Assembly (NCBI GenBank): GCA_964019135.1
Contig: OZ025249.1
Coordinates: forward strand, 5,940,039-6,004,038
Length of the DNA: 64,000 bases
Origin: Arenicola marina
Taxonomy: Eukaryota > Annelida > Polychaeta > Arenicolidae
Reading direction: 5' to 3'
Below are positions 1-11,757 of this stretch, one piece after another. The notes under the pieces were generated by a model. The model ran no database searches, was not told where the DNA came from, and was given only the letters and a program-made list of their open reading frames with translations. The position numbers were made by a program, and so were the translations under genes. The number at the start of each line of letters is the position of its first letter. Within the stretch, counting starts at the first letter, position 1.

Positions 1-3000
1 TAGTAAGAAGTTAAAGGCGACCGTATGAACCTTCTAGTCTCATAGTAAGAAGTTGAAGGCGACTGTATGAACCTTCTAGTCTCATAGTAAGAAGCTAAAG
101 GCGACTGTATGAACCTTCCGAGTCCCATAGTAAGAAGTTAAAGGCGACTGTATGAACCTTCCTAGTCTCATAGTAAGAAGTTGAAGGCGACTGTATGAAC
201 CTTCTAGTCTCATAGTAAGAAGTTAAAGGCGACTGTATGAATCTTCCTAGTCTCATAGTAAGAAGTTAAAGGCGAGAGTATGAACCTTCCTAGTCCTATC
301 GTGAGAAGTTAAAGGCGACAGTATGAGCCTTATTAGTCTTATAGTAGGAAGTTAAAGGCGACAGTATGAACCTTCCTAGTCCTATCGTGAGAAGTTAAAG
401 GCGACAGTATGAGCCATCCTAGTCTTATAGTAGGAAGTTAAAGGCGACAGTATGAGCCTTCCTAGTCCTATCGTGAGAAGTTAAATGCGACAGTATGAGC
501 CTTCATAGTCTTATAGTAGGAAGTTGAAGGCGACAGTATGAGCCTTCCTAGTCTTATAGTGGGAAGTTAAAGGTGAGAGTATGAACCTTCCTAGTCCTAT
601 CGTGAGAAGTTAAATGCGACAGTATGAGCCTTCCTAGTCTTATAGTAGGAAGTTAAAGGCGACAGTATGAGCCTTCCTAGTCTTATAGTAGGAAGTTAAA
701 GGCGACAGTATGAGCCTTCCTAGTCTTATTGTGAGAAGTTAAAGGCGACAGTATGAGCCTTCCTAGTCTTATAGTAGCAAGTTAAAGGCGACAGTATGAG
801 CCTTCCTAGTCTTATAGTGGGAAGTTAAAGGCGAGAGTATGAACCTTCCTAGTTCTATCGTGAGAAGTTAAAGGCGACAGTATGAGCCTTCCTAGTCTTA
901 TAGTAGGAAGTTAAAGGCGACAGTATGAGCCTTCCTAGTCTTATAGTGGGAAGTTAAAGGCGAGAGTATGAACCTTCCTAGTCCTATCGTGAGAAGTTAA
1001 AGGCGACAGTATGAGCCTTCCTAGTCTTATAGTGGGAAGTTAATGGTAACAGTATGATCCTTCCTAGTCTCATAGTAAGAAGTTAAAGGCGACAGTATGA
1101 GCCTTCCTAGTATCATAGTAAGAAGTTAAAGGCGACAGTATGAGCCTTCGTAGTCTTATAGTAGGAAGTTGAAGGCGACAGTATGAGCCTTCCTAGCTTT
1201 ATATTGGGAAGTTAGAGGCGACAGTATGAACCTTCCTAGTCTCATAGTGGGATTTTAAAGGCGACTTTATGAACCTTCCTAGTCCCATAGTAAGAAGTTA
1301 AAGGCGACTGTATGAACCTTCCTAGTCCCATAGTAAGAAGTTAAAGGCGACTGTATGAACCTTCCTAGTCTCATAGTAAGAAGTTAAAGGCGACTGTATG
1401 AAAATTCCTTTTATCATAGTAAGAAGTTAAAGGCGACTGTATGAACCTTCCGAGTCCCATAGTAGGAAGTTAAAGGCGACTGTATGAACCTTCCTAGTCT
1501 CATAGTAAGAAGTTGAAGGCGACCGTATGAACCTTCTAGTCTCATAGTAAGAAGTTAAAGGCGACTGTATGAACCTTCCTAGTCTCATAGTAAGAAGTTA
1601 AAGGCGACTGTATGACCCTTCTTAGTCGTATCGTGAGAAGTTGAAGGCGACAGTATGAGCCTTCCTAGCCTTATAGTGGGAAGTTAAAGGCCACAGTATG
1701 AGCCTTCAAGGTCTTATCGTGAGAAGTTAAAGGCGACAGTATGATCCTGTCTAGTCGAATAGTGGGAAGTTAAAGGTGACAGAATGAGCCTTCCTAGTCT
1801 CATAGTAAGAAGTCAAAGGCGACTGTATGAACCTTCCTAGATTCATAGTAAGAAGTTAGAGGCGACTGTACGAACTTTCCCAGTCTCATAGTAAGAACTC
1901 AGTGGCGACAGTATGAGCCTTCCTACTCTCATAGTAAGAAGTTAAAGGCGACTGTATGAAACTTCCAAGTCTCATAGTAATAAGTTAAAGGCGACTGTAT
2001 GAACCTTCCGAGTCCCATAGTAAGAAGTTAAAGGCGACTGTATGAACCTTCCTAGTCTCATAGTAAGAAGTTAAAGGCGACTGTATGAACCTTCCTAGTC
2101 GTATCGTGAGAAGTTTAAGGCGACAGTATGAGCCTTCCTAGCCTTATAGTGGGAAGTTAAAGGCCACAGTAGAGCCTTCAAGGTCTTATCGTGAGAAGTT
2201 AAAGGCGACAGTATGAGCCTTCCTAGTCTCATAGTAAGAAGTTAAAGGCGACTGTATGAACCTTCCTAGTTTCATAGTAAGAAGTTAGAGGCGACTGTAT
2301 GAACCTTCCTAGTCTCATAGTAAGAAGTTAAAGGCGACGGTATGAACCTTCCTAGTCTCATAGTAAGAACTCAGTGGCGACATTATGAACCTTCCTACTC
2401 TCATAGTAAGAAGTTAAAGGCGACTGTATGAGCCTTCCTACTCTCATAGTAAGAAGTTAAAGGCGACCGTATGAACCTTCTAGTCTCATAGTAAGAAGTT
2501 GAAGGCGACTGTATGAACCTTCTAGTCTCATAGTAAGAAGCTAAAGGCGACTGTATGAACCTTCCGAGTCCCATAGTAAGAAGTTAAAGGCGACTGTATG
2601 AACCTTCCTAGTCTCATAGTAAGAAGTTGAAGGCGACTGTATGAACCTTCTAGTCTCATAGTAAGAAGTTAAAGGCGACTGTATGAACCTTCCTAGTCTC
2701 ATAGTAAGAAGTTAAAGGCGAGAGTATGAACCTTCCTAGTCCTATCGTGAGAAGTTAAAGGCGACAGTATGAGCCTTATTAGTCTTATAGTAGGAAGTTA
2801 AAGGCGACAGTATGAACCTTCCTAGTCCTATCGTGAGAAGTTAAAGGCGACAGTATGAGCCATCCTAGTCTTATAGTAGGAAGTTAAAGGCGACAGTATG
2901 AGCCTTCCTAGTCCTATCGTGAGAAGTTAAATGCGACAGTATGAGCCTTCATAGTCTTATAGTAGGAAGTTGAAGGCGACAGTATGAGCCTTCCTAGTCT

Positions 3001-4849
3001 TATAGTGGGAAGTTAAAGGTGAGAGTATGAACCTTCCTAGTCCTATCGTGAGAAGTTAAATGCGACAGTATGAGCCTTCCTAGTCTTATAGTAGGAAGTT
3101 AAAGGCGACAGTATGAGCCTTCCTAGTCTTATAGTAGGAAGTTAAAGGCGACAGTATGAGCCTTCCTAGTCTTATTGTGAGAAGTTAAAGGCGACAGTAT
3201 GAGCCTTCCTAGTCTTATAGTAGCAAGTTAAAGGCGACAGTATGAGCCTTCCTAGTCTTATAGTGGGAAGTTAAAGGCGAGAGTATGAACCTTCCTAGTT
3301 CTATCGTGAGAAGTTAAAGGCGACAGTATGAGCCTTCCTAGTCTTATAGTAGGAAGTTAAAGGCGACAGTATGAGCCTTCCTAGTCTTATAGTGGGAAGT
3401 TAAAGGCGAGAGTATGAACCTTCCTAGTCCTATCGTGAGAAGTTAAAGGCGACAGTATGAGCCTTCCTAGTCTTATAGTGGGAAGTTAATGGTAACAGTA
3501 TGATCCTTCCTAGTCTCATAGTAAGAAGTTAAAGGCGACAGTATGAGCCTTCCTAGTATCATAGTAAGAAGTTAAAGGCGACAGTATGAGCCTTCCTAGC
3601 TTTATATTGGGAAGTTAGAGGCGACAGTATGAACCTTCCTAGTCTCATAGTGGGATTTTAAAGGCGACTTTATGAACCTTCCTAGTCCCATAGTAAGAAG
3701 TTAAAGGCGACTGTATGAACCTTCCTAGTCCCATAGTAAGAAGTTAAAGGCGACTGTATGAACCTTCCTAGTCTCATAGGAAGAAGTTAAAGGCGACTGT
3801 ATGAAAATTCCTTTTATCATAGTAAGAAGTTAAAGGCGACTGTATGAACCTTCCGAGTCCCATAGTAGGAAGTTAAAGGCGACTGTATGAACCTTCCTAG
3901 TCTCATAGTAAGAAGTTGAAGGCGACCGTATGAACCTTCTAGTCTCATAGTAAGAAGTTAAAGGCGACTGTATGAACCTTCCTAGTCTCATAGTAAGAAG
4001 TTAAAGGCGACTGTATGACCCTTCTTAGTCGTATCGTGAGAAGTTGAAGGCGACAGTATGAGCCTTCCTAGCCTTATAGTGGGAAGTTAAAGGCCACAGT
4101 ATGAGCCTTCAAGGTCTTATCGTGAGAAGTTAAAGGCGACAGTATGATCCTGTCTAGTCGAATAGTGGGAAGTTAAAGGTGACAGAATGAGCCTTCCTAG
4201 TCTCATAGTAAGAAGTCAAAGGCGACTGTATGAACCTTCCTAGATTCATAGTAAGAAGTTAGAGGCGACTGTACGAACTTTCCCAGTCTCATAGTAAGAA
4301 CTCAGTGGCGACAGTATGAGCCTTCCTACTCTCATAGTAAGAAGTTAAAGGCGACTGTATGAAACTTCCAAGTCTCATAGTAATAAGTTAAAGGCGACTG
4401 TATGAACCTTCCGAGTCCCATAGTAAGAAGTTAAAGGCGACTGTATGAACCTTCCTAGTCTCATAGTAAGAAGTTAAAGGCGACTGTATGAACCTTCCTA
4501 GTCGTATCGTGAGAAGTTTAAGGCGACAGTATGAGCCTTCCTAGCCTTATAGTGGGAAGTTAAAGGCCACATTAGAGCCTTCAAGGTCTTATCGTGAGAA
4601 GTTAAAGGCGACAGTATGAGCCTTCCTAGTCTCATAGTAAGAAGTTAAAGGCGACTGTATGAACCTTCCTAGTTTCATAGTAAGAAGTTAGAGGCGACTG
4701 TATGAACCTTCCTAGTCTCATAGTAAGAAGTTAAAGGCGACGGTATGAACCTTCCTAGCCTCATAGTAAGAACTCAGTGGCGACATTATGAACCTTCCTA
4801 CTCTCATAGTAAGAAGTTAAAGGCGACTGTATGAGCCTTCCTACTCTCA
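1..4849 (+). repeat. Near-identical 2.4-kb higher-order duplication in the 43-bp satellite
   Basis: Bases 1-2446 and 2447-4849 are two successive copies of the same series of variant units. Base 1 matches 2447 and base 301 matches 2747, giving a 2,446-bp offset. The second copy lacks one 43-bp unit near 3,590, after which the offset is 2,403 bp. Apart from that I found only about three base differences by eye. Partial third copies follow at about 4,850-5,150 and 6,130-7,000. This shows very recent block amplification, or an assembly duplication. Confidence 0.9.
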
Positions 4850-7800
4850 TAGTAAGAAGTTAAAGGCGACCGTATGAACCTTCTAGTCTCATAGTAAGAA
4901 GTTAAAGGCGACTGTATGAACCTTCCTAGTCTCATAGTAAGAAGTTAACGGCGACTGTATGACCCTTCTTAGTCGTATCGTGAGAAGTTGAAGGCGACAG
5001 TATGAGCCTTCCTAGCCTTATAGTGGGAAGTTAAAGGCCACAGTATGAGCCTTCAAGGTCTTATCGTGAGAAGTTAAAGGCGACAGTATGATCCTGTCTA
5101 GTCGAATAGTGGGAAGTTAAAGGTGACAGTATGAGCCTTCCTAGTCTCATAGTAAGAAGTCAAAGGCGACTGTATGAACCTTCCTAGTCTCATAGTAAGA
5201 AGTTGAAGGCGACTGTATGAACCTTGCTAGTCTCATAGTAAGAAGTTAAAGGCGACTGTATGAACCTTCCTAGTCGTATCGTGAGAAGTTTAAGGCGACA
5301 GTATGAGCCTTCCTAGCCTTATAGCGGGAAGTTAAAGGCCACAGTAGAGCCCTCAAGGTCTTATCGTGAGAAGTTAAAGGCGACAGTATGAGCCTTCCTA
5401 GTCTCATAGTAAGAAGTTAAAGGCGACTGTATGAACCTTCCTAGTTTCATAGTAAGAAGTTAGAGGCGACTGTATGAACCTTCCTAGTCTCATAGTAAGA
5501 AGTTAAAGGCGACGGTATGAACCTTCCTAGTCTCATAGTAAGAACTCAGTGGCGACATTATGAACCTTCCTACTCTCATAGTAAGAAGTTAAAGGCGAGA
5601 GTATGAACCTTCCTAGTCCTATCGTGAGAAGTTAAAGGCGACTGTATGATCCTTCCTAGTCTCATAGTGGGAAGTTAAAGACGACAGTATGAGCCTTCCT
5701 CGTATCATAGTAGGAAGTTAAAGGCGCCAGTATGAACCTTTCTAGTCTCGTAGTAAGAAGTTAAAGGCGACTGTATGAACTATCCTAGTCTTATAGTAGA
5801 ACGTTAACGGCGACAGTATGAACCTTCCTAGTCTGATCCTCAGAAGTTTAAGGCGACAGTATGAGCCTTCCTAGCCTGATGGTGGGAAGTTAAAGGCGAC
5901 AGTATGAGCCTTCCTAGCCTCATAGTGGGAAGTTAAATGCCACAGCTCATCCTAGCCTGATAGTGGGAAGTTAAAGGCGAAAGTATGAGCCTTCCTAGCC
6001 TCATAGTGGGAAGTTAAAGGCGACAGTATGAGCCTTCCGAGTTTTACAGTGGGAAGTTAGAGACGACAGTATGAGCCTTCCTAGTCTCATAGTAAGAAGT
6101 TAAAGGCGACTGTATGAACCTTCCTAGTCTCACAGTAAGAAGTTAAAGGCGACTGTATGAACCTTCCTAGTCGTATCGTGAGAAGTTTAAGGTGACAGTA
6201 TGAGCCTTCCTAGCCTTATAGTGGGAAGGTAAAGGCCACAGTATGAGCCTTCAAGGTCTTATCGTGAGAAGTTAAAGGCGACAGTATGATCCTGTCTAGT
6301 CGAATAGTGGGAAGTTAAAGGTGACAGTATGAGCCTTCCTAGTCTCATAGAAAGAAGTCAAAGGCGACTGTATGAACCTTCCTAGTTTCATAGTAAGAAG
6401 TTAGAGGCGACTGTACGAACTTTCCTAGTCTCATAGTAAGAACTCAGTGGCGACAGTATGAGCCTTCCTACTCTCATAGTAAGAAGTTAAAGGCGACTGT
6501 ATGAAACTTCGAAGTCTCATAGTAATAAGTTAAAGGCGACTGTATGAACCTTCCGAGTCCCATAGTAAGAAGTTAAAGGCGACTGTATAAACCTTCCTAG
6601 TCTCATAGTAAGAAGTTGAAGGCGACTGTATGAACCTTCCTAGTCTCATAGTAAGAAGTTAAAGGCGACTGTATGAACCTTCCTAGTCGTATCGTGAGAA
6701 GTTTAAGACGACAGTATGAGCCTTCCTAGCCTTATAGTGGGAAGTTAAAGGCCACAGTAGAACCTTCAAGGTCTTATCGTGAGAAGTTAAAGGCGACAGT
6801 ATGATCCTGTCTAGTCGAATAGTGGGAAGTTAAAGGTGACAGTATGAGCCTTTCTCATCTTATAGTAGGAAGTTAAAGGCGACAGTATGAGCCTTCCTAG
6901 TCTCATAGTAAGAAGTTAAAGGCGACTGTATGAACCTTCCTAGTTTCTTAGTAAGAAGTTAGAGGCTACTGTATGAACCTTCCTAGTCTCATAGTAAGAA
7001 ATTAAAGGCGACGGTATGAACCTTCCTAGTCTCATAGTAAGAACTCAGGGGCGACATTATGAGCCTTCCTACTCTTATAGTAAGAAGTTAAGGGCGACTG
7101 TATGAACCTTCCAAGTCTCATAGTAAGAAGTTCAAGGCGACTGTATGAACCTTCCTAGTCTCATAGTAAAAAATTAGAGGCGACTGTATGAGCCTTCCTA
7201 CTCTCATAGTAAGAAGTTAAAGGCGACGGTATGATCCTTCCTAGTCTCATAGTGGGAAGTTAAAGGCGACAGTATGAGCCTTCCTAGCCTTATAGTGGGA
7301 AGTTAAAGGCGACAGTATGAACCTTCCTAGTCTTATAGCAGGAAAATAAGGACGACAGTATGAGCTTTCCTAGTCTTTTAGTAGGAAGTTAGAGACGACA
7401 GTATGAACCTTCCTAGTCTTATCGTGAAAGTTAAAGGCGACAATATGAGCCTTCCTAGTCTCATAGTAGGAAGTTAAAGGCGAGAGTATGATCCTTTCTA
7501 GTCCTATCGTGATAAGTTAAAGGACGACAGTATGAGCCTTGCTGGTTTTATAGTGGGAAGTTAAAGGCGACAGTATGAGCCTTCCGAGTCTTATAGTGGG
7601 AAGTTAGAGACGAAAGTATGAGCCTTCATAGTCTCATAGTAAGAAGTTAAAGGCGACAGTATGAACCTTCCTAGTCTTATCGTGAGAGGTGTAAGGCGAC
7701 TGTATGAACCTTCCTTATCTCATAATAAGAAGATAAAGGCGACTGTATGCATCTTCCTAGTTTCATAGTGGGAAGTTAAAGGTGACAGTATGAGCCTTCC

Positions 7801-9193
7801 TAGTCTCATAGTAAGAAGTTAAAGGCGACTGTATGAAACTTCCTAGTCTCATAGTAAGAAGTTAAAGGCGACAGTATGAACGTTCCTAGTCTTATTGTCA
7901 GAAGTCGAAGGCGACAGTATGAGCCTTCCTAGCCTTATAGTGGGAAGTTAAAGGCCACAGTATGAGCCTTCACAGTCTTATCGTGAGAAGTTGAAGGCGA
8001 CAGTATGATCCTTTCTAGTCTCATAGTGGGAAGTTAAAGGCGACAGTATGAGCCTTCCTAGTCTTATAGTAGGAAGTTAAAGGCGACAGTATGAGCCTTC
8101 CTAGTATCATAGTAAGAAGTTAGAGGCGACAGTATGAACCTTCCTAGTCTCATAGTAAGAAGTTAAAGGCGACAGTATGAACCTTTCTAGTCTCATAGTA
8201 AGAAGTTAAAGGCGACTGTATGAACCTTCCTAGTCTCATAGTAAGAAGTTAAAGGCGACAGTATGAACCTTCCTAGTCTTATCGTGAGATGTGTAAGGCG
8301 ACAGTATGAGTCTTCTTAGTCTCATGGTGGGAAGTTAAAGGCGACAGTATGAGCCTTTCCAATCTTTTCGTGAGAAATTAAAGGCGACAGTATGATCCTT
8401 CCTAGTTTAATAGTGGGAAGTTAAAAGTGACAGTATGAGCCTTCCTAGTCTTATAGTAGGAAGTTAAAGGCGACAGTATGAACCTTCCTAGTCTAATAGT
8501 AGGAAAATAAGGGCGACAGTATGAGTCTTCCTAGTCTCATAGTAAAAAGTTAAAGGCGACAATATGAGCCTTCCTAGTCCCATAGTAAGAAGTAAAAGGC
8601 GACTGTATGAACCTTCCTAGTCTCATAGTAAGAAGTTAAAGGCGACAGTATGAACCTTCCTAGTCTTATCGTGAGAAGTGTAAGGCGACAGTATGAGTCT
8701 TCCTAGCCTGATGGTGGGAAGTTAAAGGCGACAGTATGAGCCTTTCCAATCTTTTCGTGAGAAGTTAAAGGCGACAGTATGATCCTTCCTAGTTTAATAG
8801 TGGGAAGTTAAAGGTGACAGTATGAGCCTTCCTAGTCTTATAGTAGGAAGTTAAAGGTGACAGTATGAACCTTCCTAGTCTTATAGTAGGAAAATAAGGG
8901 CGACAGTATGAGTCTTCCTAGTCTCATAGTAAACAGTTAAAGGCGACAATATGAGCCTTCCTAGTCTCATAGTAAGAAGTTAAAGGCGACAGTATAAGCC
9001 TTCCTAGTCTCATAGTAAGAAGTTAAACGCGACTGTATGTACCTTCCTAGTCTGATAGTAAGAAGCTAAAGGCGACTGTATGAAATTTCCTAGACTCACA
9101 GTAACAAGTTAAAGGCGACTGTATGAACCTTCCTTGTCTCATAGTAAGAAGTTAAAGGCGACTATATGAACCTTCCTAGTCTCATAGTAAGAA
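1..9193 (+). repeat. 43-bp satellite, left block (about 214 units)
   Basis: This is a head-to-tail array of a 43-bp unit containing tagtaagaagttaaaggcga followed by ctgtatgaaccttcct and a linking agtctca. Several unit types are mixed. They include a 'catagtaagaag...gactgtatgaacc' type, a 'tatagtaggaag...gacagtatgagcc' type, a 'tatcgtgagaag' type and a 'tagtgggaag...ggccacagt' type. Occasional units are 42 bp through loss of one C. The unit length is not a multiple of three and stops recur, so it is not coding. All units point the same way. The array begins at or before the window edge. Confidence 0.97.
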
Positions 9194-9210
9194 CAAAGAC
9201 CTTACTATGA
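9182..9210. repeat. Short inverted repeat at the satellite edge
   Basis: The last satellite bases, tcatagtaag (9182-9191), are followed after a 9-base loop by the exact reverse complement cttactatga (9201-9210). The right arm therefore looks like an inverted scrap of the satellite unit at the junction with the island. Confidence 0.75.
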
Positions 9211-9330
9211 TAAGACACCACACTCAGTGCAGCCCAATGGCAACTTCCGTTATGCGAGCGACAGTGGCGACGCCATGCGGATGGAGTTAGCGAGAGAAAA
9301 AGAACCGCCCAGTTTGGCTGTGCGCCGTGC

Positions 9331-9833
9331 GATTCTCGCGGATGCGATCGGTTTACGCAAGCTTTTTCGATACAGGCAGAACATTTGCCGTCCAATTAAA
9401 TACCCTAGGACTATTTGGAAGTATTCAGACATATAATAGGTAAACATTAATAGCTGGGAGAAATGTTTACGCCGTCAGGGGATGGCGGGGGTGGGGGGGG
9501 GGGGGGTTCACCGGCTCCTATCTGATTAAGCAAGCAATATCGGTATGAAGACAAAACAACTTGCCTTTCTGATTAATTACCTTAGGACCATATGGAAGTA
9601 TTTAGACATACATTCGGTCAAGAATAATAACCTGGACTAGTTTTGGTGCCGTTGGAGGTGGTGGGAGGGGGGGTTCTAGCGCCATACGATTCTCGCGGGT
9701 CTGATCTGTTTAAGCAAGCTTTATCGGTAAAGTCAGAACAACTTGCCCTGAGATTAATTACCCCTGGACGAAATAGAAGTATTAGGTAATAATAATTAAT
9801 ACTCTGTTGGGAGGGAGGGGGGGGGGGGGGGGG
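9331..9833 (+). repeat. Three diverged copies of a ~170-bp G-tailed repeat
   Basis: Three consecutive segments (about 9331-9505, 9506-9674 and 9675-9833) share the same order of landmarks. These are a 'gattctcgcgg'-like start, 'ttacgcaagc/ttaagcaagc', 'cagaacatttgcc/caacttgcc', 'attaattacc', 'ggaagtatt', and a closing run of G up to about 14 bases long. They are much diverged, so this is an old tandem triplication. No coding potential is evident. Confidence 0.75.
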
Positions 9834-10664
9834 TCCCAGCGAACTTTAGCGGTAGAGAAAAATAAAATGTAATTACTCATGCAGTGACGATGTGGAATTT
9901 ATATTGCGTAACAAAGTTCATAACTGGGACTGTAGTTCTGACACTGCTGGATGATGATAGGGCTCGTTAGGGCCTGCTTCTTGGGACTATCAGCGGGAAT
10001 GGCCTATAGTTATTTTATTATTTTCGCATTAATTGTGTCATTCATTCATGTTTGTATTATGTAAATAATTAATAGACCGCTACTTACTAAAAAACTTGTC
10101 ACCATAACAGACCAGGTTTATTGATTTATTTCCATTTATTTCGTATGAAGCTTATACAGCTAGGCACCACCTGGGGGCACCCAGGACATTCACGGGGAAC
10201 TCAAACAATAGTTAATGATAAGGAGAAATAAATAAAAATTAATAAAATAAATAATCTCATTTCGCAGTGGGTTTCAGAGCAACAAAATCAACGTTTGCGA
10301 GTGTCTCTTTCTTAAAACATGCATTGGTAACATCACCAATAGGAATGTTAAGCCCTGATTACCAGTAACTGAAACTACTTGAACAATTTGATATCAACCC
10401 TGATTTGACAACCATTGGGAAGCACACTGGATGATAGCTGAACCTATACACAAGCCCCAAATTAAGGGCCAGTACTAAATAAATATGTGCCATTCTTCAC
10501 AAAAAGTAGTTGGTTGCTCCATGTAGACATGGATATTTATATAGATATTGCTCTAAATTCAGCCAAAATAACACCTGAAGTGGAACTTTTTTTACAACAA
10601 ACTTTTCAATCGTTTTGCATGCATCACGATATAACTTTATAATAATGCATCCTACTTATATCAA
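9834..10664. other. AT-rich unique DNA, no gene seen
   Basis: AT-rich sequence between the G-tailed repeat and the 469-bp element. I see no long open frame, RNA gene or repeat here. Confidence 0.6.
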
Positions 10665-11133
10665 CAGGGTTCATACAGGCAAGGTTTCATCAAATTCAAG
10701 CCTTTTTAAGGCAAGCACCAGACAAATTTAAGGACTTTTCAAGGACAATTTTTATCTTCTCTGGTCAATTTTAAGCATACAAATTACAAACTTGGGACTA
10801 AATTTTATGTATATAATCTTTGATATGCAGAAATAAGGAATGACAAGAAGGCAGTCAGTCCATGTTTGTTTATTACCAACCAACAGCATTTATTGGAGTT
10901 CACTTTATTTTATTAATTGCTACTTCTTCAATTCAGCCAGCTTTTGTTTCATATTTTCTTGGTTCTTTGCCAGTGCCCAGTCCAGTTTGAAATCAAGCAC
11001 TTTTCATGGTAACTTCCCTATTTTCAAGCAAATTCAAGTACATTGAATCAACCTCAAGGCCCATTTCTGTTTTTATGATCTTTTTCAGGCATCAGTCAAA
11101 ATTCAAGCACTTTTCAAGCCTGTGCGCACCCTG
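10665..11133. mobile_element. Non-autonomous DNA transposon (MITE-like), 469 bp
   Basis: The left end reads cagggttcatacaggc and the right end gcctgtgcgcaccctg, inverted repeats matching at 13 of 16 positions. Both sides are flanked by atcaa (10660-10664 and 11134-11138), a candidate 5-bp target duplication. The interior is rich in 'ttcaagcactttt' and 'aaggacttttcaagg' phrases and has no transposase. A CAGGGT terminus occurs in several cut-and-paste families, hAT among them, but hAT elements normally make 8-bp duplications. The superfamily is left open. Confidence 0.7.
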
Positions 11134-11324
11134 ATCAATTGACAACCACTGGCAGCTAGGCTAAAATCCGATAAATTGATATTATAATTACATTATTAAG
11201 CTTATAATATAGTTATTAAATTCTACCTGACTACCGCTGTTATTGGATATGAATATATGCACTAATATTATTCATGCATGCAATGCAAAGACCTCTATGA
11301 AGACAGAACCATCACCATTTCACT

Positions 11325-11411
11325 GCATTTGTCGGGTATGGGTAAACCACGAAACGGACTCCGTTTCGCGAAACGGAGTCCGTTTCGTGGTTTACCCATA
11401 CCGCATTTGTC
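11325..11411. mobile_element. 69-bp perfect fold-back element with 9-bp target duplication
   Basis: Bases 11335-11402 form a perfect palindrome, two 34-base arms with no spacer (left arm starts ggtatgggtaaaccacg). The direct repeat gcatttgtc lies at 11325-11333 and again at 11403-11411. One unpaired g (11334) separates the left repeat from the palindrome and could be the first base of a GGG terminus. A 9-bp duplication is usual for Mutator-like elements. The element carries no gene and looks like a bare pair of terminal inverted repeats. Confidence 0.8.
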
Positions 11412-11757
11412 TAACATGTCAAGCTTGAAGCTAGCTAGAAAGCAGTTTGGCGCTGAAGAGAGGTAATATGGATATGATTATTCACTAGTACTATTATAAA
11501 GATATTGGTTTCCATTCATACTCAATGAATCCTTCAAATGACACCTGGTTAACAGAAGCACAATCATTTAATTTGTCTGCCTCTGGTTTCTAACTTCACG
11601 CCGCTTCCCCAGCGACTCCAAATTATCATCAATTATCGCTCATAATTAATTTCATATATTTTGCGATTAACGCCATAAATGTTTATGCAGAGTAAAAATT
11701 ACCTTTGCTTGTTCTTTGGGAAACGAAAAAATGATAGTTCGGGTCGCTGTTTTTTGG
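11412..11757. other. Unique DNA, nothing recognised
   Basis: About 350 bases of AT-rich sequence before the satellite resumes. No gene, repeat or RNA feature was seen. Confidence 0.6.

Larger units (their letters stand above)
9194..11757. other. Non-satellite island inside the 43-bp array
   Basis: The satellite stops after tagtaagaa and resumes at 11,758 with gaccgtatgaacc in the same orientation. About 10 bases of one unit are missing, so the island looks like DNA placed inside a once continuous array. I see no terminal inverted repeats or target duplication for the island as a whole. It contains a three-copy repeat, a short DNA transposon and a fold-back element, listed separately, and no convincing gene. 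Confidence 0.7.
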
